Shown: positions 35,198 to 43,368 of the stretch, piece by piece
How positions within the stretch are numbered: the first letter of the stretch is position 1
Layout of the letters: each line of letters begins with the position of its first letter
Translations under genes and position numbers: made by a program
The notes under the pieces: model-generated
The model's input: only the letters and a program-made list of their open reading frames with translations
What the model was told of the DNA's origin: nothing
Database searches by the model: none
Assembly: GCF_038007305.1 (NCBI RefSeq)
Contig: NZ_JBBOWV010000001.1
Span: 3,462,501 to 3,526,500, forward strand
From: Solibacillus sp. FSL W7-1436
Lineage (GTDB): Bacteria > Bacillota > Bacilli > Bacillales_A > Planococcaceae
Reading direction: 5' to 3'
DNA: 64,000 bases

Positions 35198-36361
35198 CTA
35201 TCCTAACACTCTAGTTGGATAATCAAATAAATGTTTACCATATATATCAATAGCATCTTCATACAGTGATGTAACATGTGTCCCGATCGCAATTAAGTCA
35301 CGTGTAATCATTTCTACCGGGTGTCCTTTAATTAGGGCAAAGGCACCTAATGTCAAGGTACATTTAACGGCGATATCAATACAAATTTGAATAATTTCTG
35401 CACGGATCGCTTTAAACTCGCTTGGATGCACATATGTGTCTGATTCAAGCATCTCAATGTACGTTTTCATCAAGCTTTTTGCAGCATGCATCTTAACCAT
35501 TAGAGTCGCTAAAACTCGTTGGCTTCGCGGACTTGCACCTTCATTTTCCCCCGACATTCTGACACGGCCTTGTGAAGCTTTTTTAAACTCATCCAAAGCA
35601 CGTTCTGCGGCACCGATAGACATCGCCGGGAATCCAACGAAGAATGCCGGATGGAACGGTGCGTTATAATATAAATAATCTTCATCATAATCTTCAAAAT
35701 CCGGTTCACGTTTATGACCCAGCTCCTGTAAATCAATGACTAAATCATCCGGTACAAAAACCTTGTCGACAATAATCGTATGACTGCCGGAACCTCTTAA
35801 GCCCATTGAATCCCAGTTTTCAATAATTTGGACATCCTTTGTATTTACTACAAAGCCGGCCATTGTTTTTTCGGTCGAGCCCTCTTTTTGCAATAAAGCT
35901 CCGACGCCAACCCAACCCGCATATTTAATGCCACTTACGAAATTATATTTCCCGCTAACGAGATATCCGCCCTCCACTTTTTCGATATGACCGATCGGGG
36001 CAAATATATCTGCCAGTAAGCCACCGGACTGTATAATTTCTTTTTGACGATGTTCAGGTAAATACGCAACCCATGCATTGTGTAACGAAAAGAAATAAGT
36101 AATCCATGCAGCCGATAAATTATAGTATCCAACTTCCTTCACCATATCCGCAAAAGTCGTGAAATCAATTTGAGGACCGCCATAACGTTTCGGTAAAATT
36201 AACTTGGCTATTCCTTCTTCACGAATCAGATTAACAACAGTCTCCGAAATCGTGGCGTTACAATCCGCTTGCAGTGCCTCGGCTTCAGCCGCTTCCCCTA
36301 TTTTTCTAGCACTTTCAATTAAAGTTTGACGAATATCCTTACTTTGAATTTCTACCTTCAT
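35198..36361 (-). CDS. Acyl-CoA-dehydrogenase-fold flavin monooxygenase (HsaA/HpaB-like)
   Basis: The roughly 387-residue protein has the ACAD fold but with hydroxylase features: RYGGPQIDFTTFADMVKEVG, the central SMGLRGSGSHTIIVDKVFVP and FHPAFFVGFPAMSIGAAERA. This is the group D flavoprotein monooxygenase type, which hydroxylates phenols next to an OH group using FMNH2 or FADH2 delivered by a separate reductase (as HsaA does in steroid breakdown). It sits downstream of an extradiol dioxygenase, so it probably makes that enzyme's catechol. No reductase gene is in the window. The ATG at 36361 has AAAGGAG ahead; an upstream in-frame TTG would give 394 residues. Confidence 0.82.
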   Translation of the reverse strand: MKVEIQSKDIRQTLIESARKIGEAAEAEALQADCNATISETVVNLIREEGIAKLILPKRYGGPQIDFTTFADMVKEVGYYNLSAAWITYFFSLHNAWVAYLPEHRQKEIIQSGGLLADIFAPIGHIEKVEGGYLVSGKYNFVSGIKYAGWVGVGALLQKEGSTEKTMAGFVVNTKDVQIIENWDSMGLRGSGSHTIIVDKVFVPDDLVIDLQELGHKREPDFEDYDEDYLYYNAPFHPAFFVGFPAMSIGAAERALDEFKKASQGRVRMSGENEGASPRSQRVLATLMVKMHAAKSLMKTYIEMLESDTYVHPSEFKAIRAEIIQICIDIAVKCTLTLGAFALIKGHPVEMITRDLIAIGTHVTSLYEDAIDIYGKHLFDYPTRVLG

Positions 36362-36505
36362 ATTCATTACTCCTTTGCTCAATTTTAATTGAAATCCTTA
36401 ACCTTCTCTCTAAATTTACTTTTTCAAATTACAAGAGGAGATATCTGAATTTCAACTTGATATGCCTGCATTATTGATAGTTAAAAATAGTATAGGAGTA
36501 TTCAC

Positions 36506-37498
36506 TTATTCCACACTTGTTAATAAACGACCGGCCGTCAATGTAGATTCATCATCTTTTGGATTTGATAAACCTGACTGTTCTCCCCAATATGTGAAGC
36601 CAACTGCCATTTCATCAAATGACCATTTAACCGGCTCCCAATCCGGCTCGAAAATCAGATAACCATTAGAGAATATTTCCAGACGTACACCGCTCCCCGG
36701 ATCTTTTACATAAATATACATTGCTTGGGAAATACCGTGTTTACCAGGCCCAACAAATTTAATTTCATGCTCACACAATATATCTGCCGCACGTAAAACA
36801 TCTTGTGAGTTATCCAGCCAATAGGATAAGTGATGCAGTTCATGTGGTGTTTTTGCTCCAGGTGTTGACATAACAGCAACATCATGGACTAAAGGTGTGA
36901 CACTCATCCAGCCTGAAATTTGCTTATCTTCCGGTGATACCAGATACTCGCGCATTTTAAATCCAAGTTTTTCTGCCAGGAAATCTGTTACAATTTTCGA
37001 GTCCATCGACGTAGCTAAGTTTACATGGTCGATACGACGTGGAGAAATGCCTCGTGCCCAAGCTTTATATGTTTGATTTTTCAGCACGGCTTTTCGATGT
37101 AACTCTGGCTCCGGCTTCTCCATCTCGAAGTAAATTTCGAAATTGTGTCCGCTTGGAAGTTGAAAACGGATGGCATCACCTTGTCCTGTTTCCGTTCCCG
37201 CAGCCACTTCTTCTACCTCGACCCCCGCTTCTCTTAAAAGAATCGCGAAGTTATTTACATCTTCTTTTCTTTTTGCCTTCCATCCAATATGATCTATACG
37301 AGATTCCTCGCCAGCTGTAATGGATAACGTATGGTGTTCGAAATCACCCCAAGCTCTTAAGTAATGAACTCCATCCACTTCAACAGTTTCTTCTAAACCT
37401 ACAATATCTTTAAAAAACCATAATGACTTCTCTAAATCTGTAGACACTAAAGCTACATGGCCTAGCTTTGCAATTTCTGGTGCATAGTTGAATTTCAT
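36506..37498 (-). CDS. Extradiol (catechol 2,3-) dioxygenase, two-domain VOC type
   Basis: The 330-residue enzyme cleaves a catechol ring next to the diol. The catalytic C-terminal half carries the iron ligands in order: His in RRIDHVNLAT, His in PHELHHLSYW and Glu in GVRLEIFSNGY. LGHVALVSTDLEKSLWFF begins the N-terminal domain. It fits type I extradiol dioxygenases such as C23O. The product would be a semialdehyde or ring-open ketone for the alpha/beta hydrolase encoded upstream. A cre-like site lies 40 bases before its start. Confidence 0.92.
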   Translation of the reverse strand: MKFNYAPEIAKLGHVALVSTDLEKSLWFFKDIVGLEETVEVDGVHYLRAWGDFEHHTLSITAGEESRIDHIGWKAKRKEDVNNFAILLREAGVEVEEVAAGTETGQGDAIRFQLPSGHNFEIYFEMEKPEPELHRKAVLKNQTYKAWARGISPRRIDHVNLATSMDSKIVTDFLAEKLGFKMREYLVSPEDKQISGWMSVTPLVHDVAVMSTPGAKTPHELHHLSYWLDNSQDVLRAADILCEHEIKFVGPGKHGISQAMYIYVKDPGSGVRLEIFSNGYLIFEPDWEPVKWSFDEMAVGFTYWGEQSGLSNPKDDESTLTAGRLLTSVE

Positions 37499-37536
37499 CG
37501 AATTCCTCCCGTTAATTTATATTTTTACCGATCAAT

Positions 37537-37550
37537 TGATAGCGCTTTCA
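37537..37550 (-). promoter_or_regulatory. CcpA cre-like site within the meta-cleavage cluster
   Basis: TGATAGCGCTTTCA differs by one base from the palindromic cre core. It lies between the MFS gene and the dioxygenase gene, where CcpA could block transcription or repress a second promoter. Confidence 0.65.
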
Positions 37551-37557
37551 AAAGTTA

Positions 37558-39129
37558 CTATACTTCTTCCAAAACCGTGTTTTGCTGAACATTTAATTCC
37601 GGTACTTCAACCGACATTGGTTTTAGTTTCAATAAACCAAGACTTATTAATGCAATAACAATAAATAATGCGAGGTTAATAATGCCTAATGTTTGAATAC
37701 CGGCAGCTACACTTTCCATGTTCGCTGTTGAAAGCAGCTCAGCGAATTGGACATTTGCCTGTCCTAAAATAGAATCTAACGCCGTCGGAATCTCACCTGT
37801 AGTTTTTGCTTCGATTAACTGCATCGTTTGCTCAGCATTCAACCCTAAATCCGCTGCAGATTCCGTAATAGCACTATCGAATCCGCGGGAAGTTGATAAC
37901 CCGTAGATTGTTAATCCTAACGTTGAACCGATTGGCAATCCTAAATCTTTAAATAATGTGAATGTACCTGTACTAACACCTTTTTTATCTTCCGGTGTAT
38001 AGTTAATAACAATTTTCATTAACGAAGCATTTAATAGGCTTGAACAGATACCTACAAAAGCCATGACTACTAAAATTGTCATTAATGAAGATGTCATATC
38101 CACACGCAGATATAAAACAATGCCGACAAATCCAGATATAATAGATAGATAAACTAGGTATATTGGATTAAAGCGATCCAATAAGTAACCAATGAGCGGG
38201 GAAATTACCATAGCTGTTGTAAATAATACAGTTGTAATCATCCCTACCTGCAGTGCAGAAACATTCGGGTTATCTGCCGCTAAGAATGTTAACGACATTA
38301 ATATGCTTAACATCATAAAATTCTGTACTGCAATTAAAATTGATGGAATATAGACGCCCTTCATTTTGAGCAATTTCAGATCGACTGTCGGATTTTTCTC
38401 TTTCTTTTGCATTTGCAGGAACACCATAAGCATAATTACAAATGCGACAGCTCCTCCAATTAGCCAACTCACCCCAAAATTCGTATAAATTAAAGGAAGG
38501 CCAACAAGCAGTGTAATGGCCGTCATAAAGATCGTTACACCTTTATAATCAAGCTCTGATTTTTTACCTCTTTCACTCTTCGGTACAAATATACTTATGA
38601 GAATTAATCCGATCAGTGATAAGAATGCGCTTACAGCATATACCGATCTCCAGCCCCATGTTTCGATTAATGCTCCTGAAATTGCGCCCCCTGTGCCGGT
38701 TGCAATATATGAAAATAGCATGAATAAACCGATAGCCTTACCTCTTTTTTCTGTTGGAAACAACTCAGGAATATAGGCAAAAACATTCGGGAAAATTAAT
38801 GCATAACCAACACCTTGAAATAAAGCCCCTACAAGATAAAACGATACGTGTGGTGTGAACACTTTAAGAGATTGTGCCAGGATAAAAATGATCAGACCTG
38901 CAACGATTACTTTCTTTCTCCCTATTTGATCGCCCAAACGTCCAAATAATGGTGACAAAGCAATTGCAGCAGCACTCGCCAACAATGTTAACACGCCGCT
39001 ATTTGCAACACTAATTCCAAAATCAGCACTAATATAGGGTACTGCTGGCGTACTAAAAGCGTTTGCTTCCAGTGCAACAAATATCCCAAGCAACAGGACG
39101 ACATAAATAAACCATGAATTTTTCCTCAT
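37558..39129 (-). CDS. MFS transporter, 14-membrane-segment DHA2 type, in the aromatic cluster
   Basis: The roughly 523-residue protein has fourteen predicted membrane segments and GRLGDQIGRKKVIVAG as the loop 2-3 motif. Position, 11 bases downstream of the C-C hydrolase and 60 bases ahead of the dioxygenase, suggests it moves an aromatic compound or its breakdown product. DHA2-type carriers are usually exporters, so efflux of toxic intermediates is also possible. ATG at 39129 follows GAGGTGA. Confidence 0.75.
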   Translation of the reverse strand: MRKNSWFIYVVLLLGIFVALEANAFSTPAVPYISADFGISVANSGVLTLLASAAAIALSPLFGRLGDQIGRKKVIVAGLIIFILAQSLKVFTPHVSFYLVGALFQGVGYALIFPNVFAYIPELFPTEKRGKAIGLFMLFSYIATGTGGAISGALIETWGWRSVYAVSAFLSLIGLILISIFVPKSERGKKSELDYKGVTIFMTAITLLVGLPLIYTNFGVSWLIGGAVAFVIMLMVFLQMQKKEKNPTVDLKLLKMKGVYIPSILIAVQNFMMLSILMSLTFLAADNPNVSALQVGMITTVLFTTAMVISPLIGYLLDRFNPIYLVYLSIISGFVGIVLYLRVDMTSSLMTILVVMAFVGICSSLLNASLMKIVINYTPEDKKGVSTGTFTLFKDLGLPIGSTLGLTIYGLSTSRGFDSAITESAADLGLNAEQTMQLIEAKTTGEIPTALDSILGQANVQFAELLSTANMESVAAGIQTLGIINLALFIVIALISLGLLKLKPMSVEVPELNVQQNTVLEEV

Positions 39130-39140
39130 CAATTCACCTC

Positions 39141-40007
39141 TTATTTAGTTAATTGTACTTCTGAAGCTTGACTAAAGAATTGATTAACTAACTGGATGAA
39201 ACGGTCGTACTTTTCAATTTGTACCCAATGACCACATTGTTTTAATAAGACAAGTTCGGCATTTGGAATATGTTCAAGCACCGATAGGCTCGAGCTGTGT
39301 GGTACAAATCGATCTTCGTAACCATGAATTAATAAAACTTGCTGTTTGATGCGGCGCAGTGCACTTGGTGGAATCGTTAACTCATGCGGTAATGTCGCGA
39401 ACAAAGTAGGATATAGTTCACGTGTTTCCGGCTGCATAATATTTTCATAACGCATTTTCACAATTTCCTCCAATTGGTCGCCAACAACGGACTCATCATA
39501 CATAAACCAAGTAATTAAATTTCTGAACGCCTGAATTGTCGGATCTCTAAAGAATTGTGTCATACGAACAATTTCCGGTGTTGGTCCACTATTCGGAGCA
39601 CCGCCACCGCTTCCCATTAAAACGACTTTATCAAAACGGCTTTCATCATACATCAGCGCATTTAATGAAACGACCCCACCCATTGAATTCCCTACTAAGT
39701 GAGCCTTTTCAATATTGTTATAGTCCATAATTTCAAGTATTTGTCTTACGCGAGCAGTAGTCCATTCCCAAAATGTGATCTTCGTGTCTTCCGGTAAATC
39801 TGTTTTACCGAACCCGATCATGTCGGGTGCAATTACATGAAACGTTTCACTTAACTTATTCAGTACACGACTCCAGTTTGACTCGGAATTAGCGCCTGGA
39901 CCTGAGCCATGTAAGAATATAATCGTCTCACTATTCCCGACCCCACCTTCACAATAAAAACTATTAAAACTACCCGTATTTACTTTTTTCGTTTCATAAC
40001 TGCCCAT
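39141..40007 (-). CDS. Alpha/beta hydrolase, meta-cleavage product (C-C bond) hydrolase type
   Basis: The 288-residue protein begins its fold with the oxyanion motif IIFLHGSGPGANSESNW, typical of MhpC/BphD/HsaD-type hydrolases. The nucleophile elbow is LVGNSMGGVVSLN, the catalytic His is in QCGHWVQIE near the C-terminus, and the acid Asp is in GYEDRFVP. Such enzymes split the C-C bond of the ring-cleavage product made by the extradiol dioxygenase downstream. It is the first gene of the minus-strand catabolic run and is divergent from the regulator. GGGGG precedes the ATG. Confidence 0.88.
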   Translation of the reverse strand: MGSYETKKVNTGSFNSFYCEGGVGNSETIIFLHGSGPGANSESNWSRVLNKLSETFHVIAPDMIGFGKTDLPEDTKITFWEWTTARVRQILEIMDYNNIEKAHLVGNSMGGVVSLNALMYDESRFDKVVLMGSGGGAPNSGPTPEIVRMTQFFRDPTIQAFRNLITWFMYDESVVGDQLEEIVKMRYENIMQPETRELYPTLFATLPHELTIPPSALRRIKQQVLLIHGYEDRFVPHSSSLSVLEHIPNAELVLLKQCGHWVQIEKYDRFIQLVNQFFSQASEVQLTK

Positions 40008-40190
40008 CTTTCATAACCCCCTAAAATTTTTTAACGCCGTCACGTTATTAACTCTAGATTAACGAATTTTTTTATCGAGTTTAAGAGTATTTTTCATTTT
40101 TATTTTTAAATTTTCTGATAATTTTCATTGTACTATTTCATTCATCCTTTAAAATATAACTAACGATGTTTTGTAATAAAGAGGGGGAGA

Positions 40191-41990
40191 ATGAGATTGG
40201 TCGTCAACACATCAAATATATCAACTGATTTGATTATTACATCACAAGGATTTGGGTTAATGAGAAAGGCTTTAATCGAAAATATAGGTGTAAAAAGGGC
40301 AAATTCCTTTTTATTTCATTTTGGAAGAGATTTGGGTGTTTCCAAAGCGGAAGAATTAATGCGCAACTATTCATCTGTCGAAGATTTAATAAACCTTTCT
40401 TCTGAAGTCCACCGGAATCTTGGTCAAGTATCCGGGATTGAGGCACTTGGTAGAATTACGAAGTTAACTGACGGCACATTGGCATTTGAGGAGGTATACG
40501 GCAAATGGTTCGATTCATTTGAAGCAAAATTGCATCTCGAACATTTTGGGCTATCTTCACAATGTGCTTGTTATACGCTCAGTGGATTTGCCAGTGGCTA
40601 TTTATCAACGATTTACAATGAAGAGATTTATGTAATCGAAACAAAATGTCAAACGATGGGCTATCCTGATTGCAGCTTCGAAATCAATTCGAAACGATTC
40701 TGGATAGAAAAACAGCCGGATAATGATATATTCAAACAAAATCCTACAATTTTTGAGGAGCTTTCATTAACTTATGATAATCTGCTTAATCAAAAAAGAA
40801 CGTTAAATAAAGTGTTAACTTATCACAGTCAGCTATCAGATTGTGTTGTGAAAGAAGATAGTTTAAATCATGTATTGTCAACAGCATATGACCTGCTCAA
40901 TATCCCCATCATTATAAAAAACATTCACAACAAAATCGTGGCTGTCAGAGGCATTACAGAAGAGGAATACGCAAAAATAAATACATCTTCCAAAAATAGA
41001 ACAACCCTTAACAGGCACAATGAAACAATGTATGAAAAAATCGGTACTTTTTATGAAATGTCGACCCCTATCAACTTAGACCATAAAAAATTTGCTACTT
41101 GTTCTTTTATTTATAATAAAGATCAGGCAGTCGATGATAATGATTATTTATTTTTAGAACGGCTAGCTTCCGTAGCGACTCTTTGCTTCATGAAAGAAAA
41201 AATTAGTTTCGAAACGACAGAACGGCTGAAAATATCCGTCCTGGATCAATTAATTAATCAGCAACATGCTTCCCTTAATGAATTTCCTTCTCATCTTAAT
41301 TATATTTCGAACAATATTGAAGGACCCTATTATATCCTGAAAATAAAAATTGTTGATACAAAAAATCAGTATTTACTAAGTGATTCGTATGATCAATTGC
41401 TACAGCTCTCCCAGGCATTTAAATTATTTTATATTGATGCATTACTTACGCTTCTGCAAAATGATATTGTAGTGCTGATTTACAATGGAAAACCAATGGA
41501 TTTACTAACTAAAGAGTTACAAAAGGTTGTTGCCCAAATTCAGAAAAACAATCCGGATCTACACTATAAAATAGGCATCAGCATACAATCTTTATCATTA
41601 ACTAACCTCCCTCATTATGTGAAACAAGCCAACCATGCTGTTAATTTGCCGCGAAATAAAACGATCATTACGTATGATGAAATCGGTATATTGGGGAACT
41701 TTTTAAGTAATACAGATCTCGATACCATTAAACAAATAGCTATGGAGGAACTTAAGGGTTTATTAAAAAAAGACAATGAAGAACTTCTGTATACCCTTTA
41801 TAGATATCTAATCAATGGGAAACACCTTGAAAAAACAATGCAGGATCTATCATTATCAATGGGCGGACTTCAGTACCGGATCCGGAAAATAGAAGATATA
41901 ACAGCAAAAAATTTAAAAGAATTTTCAACTGCTTCGTATTTATTATTATTAATTGAATCCTTAATTACACTGGGAGAGTTAAAATGGTGA
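40191..41990 (+). CDS. Hybrid aromatic-compound regulator: XylR_N and V4R sensor, PucR-type output
   Basis: The 599-residue protein has three parts. Residues 10-115 match the XylR/DmpR-type activator N-terminal sensor (GFGLMRKALIENIGVKRANS, then FHFGRDLGVSKAEEL). Residues 118-165 form the V4R zinc-binding domain with Cys153 and Cys161 in ETKCQTMGYPDCSF. The middle is GAF-like, followed by a PucR/CdaR-type GGDEF-derived region. The last 70 residues give a PucR-family helix-turn-helix (DLSLSMGGLQYRIRKIED). It lacks the sigma-54 AAA+ domain normally joined to this sensor, so the activator mechanism must differ. It probably controls the divergent meta-cleavage genes. A TTG two codons downstream of the ATG has better spacing to the ribosome binding site. 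Confidence 0.8.
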   Translation: MRLVVNTSNISTDLIITSQGFGLMRKALIENIGVKRANSFLFHFGRDLGVSKAEELMRNYSSVEDLINLSSEVHRNLGQVSGIEALGRITKLTDGTLAFEEVYGKWFDSFEAKLHLEHFGLSSQCACYTLSGFASGYLSTIYNEEIYVIETKCQTMGYPDCSFEINSKRFWIEKQPDNDIFKQNPTIFEELSLTYDNLLNQKRTLNKVLTYHSQLSDCVVKEDSLNHVLSTAYDLLNIPIIIKNIHNKIVAVRGITEEEYAKINTSSKNRTTLNRHNETMYEKIGTFYEMSTPINLDHKKFATCSFIYNKDQAVDDNDYLFLERLASVATLCFMKEKISFETTERLKISVLDQLINQQHASLNEFPSHLNYISNNIEGPYYILKIKIVDTKNQYLLSDSYDQLLQLSQAFKLFYIDALLTLLQNDIVVLIYNGKPMDLLTKELQKVVAQIQKNNPDLHYKIGISIQSLSLTNLPHYVKQANHAVNLPRNKTIITYDEIGILGNFLSNTDLDTIKQIAMEELKGLLKKDNEELLYTLYRYLINGKHLEKTMQDLSLSMGGLQYRIRKIEDITAKNLKEFSTASYLLLLIESLITLGELKW

Positions 41991-42044
41991 GCTGTAATTT
42001 CGTATAGCTGCCATACTTTTGTGGTGCATAACTTATTTTCTATT

Positions 42045-42335
42045 TAAAAGGGGCCGGGCCATAAACCAAAAATACTATTTTTCTCTCAGAGAAAAATAGT
42101 ATTTTTTTGCTGAACGTTAAAATTGATTTCCATTCCGGGACGCTTTCCGCGGGCGTGGCCTGAGCCTGTAGTCTCAGGCGTCACGCTATTCCCGCAGGAA
42201 GCTTTGCTTGTAGCGAAAGGCGTAGCCGTCAGCTACACTCGCCCTGCATTCCAATCAATTTTTCAAATATCCGTTTTTTAACAATGTCTTTCCTCTTATT
42301 TAACGGTTATTCTACTTATGTCCCGGCCCCTTTTA
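42045..42335. repeat. MITE-like repeat, copy 1
   Basis: About 290 bases bounded by TAAAAGGGGCCGGG and its inverted partner, with a terminator-like hairpin (AAATACTATTTTTC paired with GAAAAATAGTATTT) near the left end and the core GGGACGCTTTCCGCGGGCG. That core is a widespread dispersed Bacillales repeat. It carries no ORF. The hairpin may serve as terminator of the preceding regulator gene. Confidence 0.7.
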
Positions 42336-42381
42336 GTATGTAGTTATTTTAATGCAGGGAAATTAAATTTAAACATATGTA

Positions 42382-42597
42382 TTATCGAGCAGTACCCCGC
42401 CATTTTTGTAAATGTCCTTCTACCGAATGAGTGTTATTAACAACATCTAGTATTTCTGAACTTAATGCTACATCATTTGCTGCCATTACTAATTGATCGG
42501 ATACAGGTATTTCTGCTTTTTGACTACTTTTCTTTTCTGCAATTGTACTACCTAGCATTGCCTTGATTGTGTGAGCTTCTACACTGTTTACATTCAT
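42382..42597 (-). CDS. Hypothetical 71-residue protein
   Basis: Begins MNVNSVEAHTIKAMLGSTIA and ends VEGHLQKWRGTAR. It is small, soluble and Ser/Val-rich with no membrane segment. Its size and pattern recall the putative motility protein family (YjfB-like), but I am not convinced. AGGGG lies ahead of the ATG. It sits between the repeat and an AT-rich gap of 340 bases (42601-42944) that shows no gene or signal I can support. Confidence 0.5.
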   Translation of the reverse strand: MNVNSVEAHTIKAMLGSTIAEKKSSQKAEIPVSDQLVMAANDVALSSEILDVVNNTHSVEGHLQKWRGTAR

Positions 42598-42944
42598 GCG
42601 AAATTAGTCCCCTTCTATTTCTATCATTTTTTTCCTTTTTTAAATTATAGCCTACTTGCACTACTTTTCTCTCGGTTGATTCTGTGTATATTTTCTCATT
42701 TATGTACATTTTTCGGATAATTAACAAAACTATTAGATTATATATTTGAATAGTTTTTTTATTTTTTCAATTTTATTTAATACATAAGTATTGATAATAT
42801 CGCGATCTGTATAAATACCACACGCAATTGATTTCTGATCAAGCTGTATAAAAATGGTCACTTAAGTAGAAACTTATCTAAAGCTGGAGAGATTAAGAAG
42901 AATGTAGATAAGGTGAGCTTGTATTCGAGCGATGAGTGGTAGTA

Positions 42945-43253
42945 ATGAAAAACTTGTTCAATATTAAACGAATGTTGTTGGCAATTTTATTTTTAAATCT
43001 AATTGATGGGATTTGTACAGCTTGGGGACTCAGTAATGAATGGATTGAAGAAGCGAACCCACTGATGAGTGCGTTTTCTCCCTTAACAATTCTTGGAATA
43101 AAAGTCGCCTTATCCGGCGCGATTTTGTTACTGTGGAAATCAAATTTTCCAACAAGGTTAACGAATGTTTGGAGAGTTGTTCTTACTTTCGTCATGTTTT
43201 TGTATACCGGGATCTTTATTCTGCACATGTCATGGATATCAATGTTGGGGTAG
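42945..43253 (+). CDS. DUF5658 family membrane protein
   Basis: The 102-residue protein has three to four membrane segments and the signature LLNLIDGICTAWGLS followed by EANPLM, which I match to DUF5658 integral membrane proteins of unknown function. I choose the ATG at 42945, with GAGTGG ahead; the frame extends three codons upstream to a GTG. A terminator follows. Confidence 0.65.
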   Translation: MKNLFNIKRMLLAILFLNLIDGICTAWGLSNEWIEEANPLMSAFSPLTILGIKVALSGAILLLWKSNFPTRLTNVWRVVLTFVMFLYTGIFILHMSWISMLG

Positions 43254-43269
43254 AAAACGACTCAAAAAA

Positions 43270-43312
43270 AGTGCTGCAAACCCTTATACTAAGGATTTTG
43301 CAGCAATTTTTA
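43270..43312 (+). terminator. Terminator after the DUF5658 gene
   Basis: TGCTGCAAA and TTTGCAGCA pair, followed by a T-run. Confidence 0.75.
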
Positions 43313-43368
43313 ATTCATTGGACTTTCTTTAGAACGTAACATATTAACAGGTAATTTAATTGATGAAT

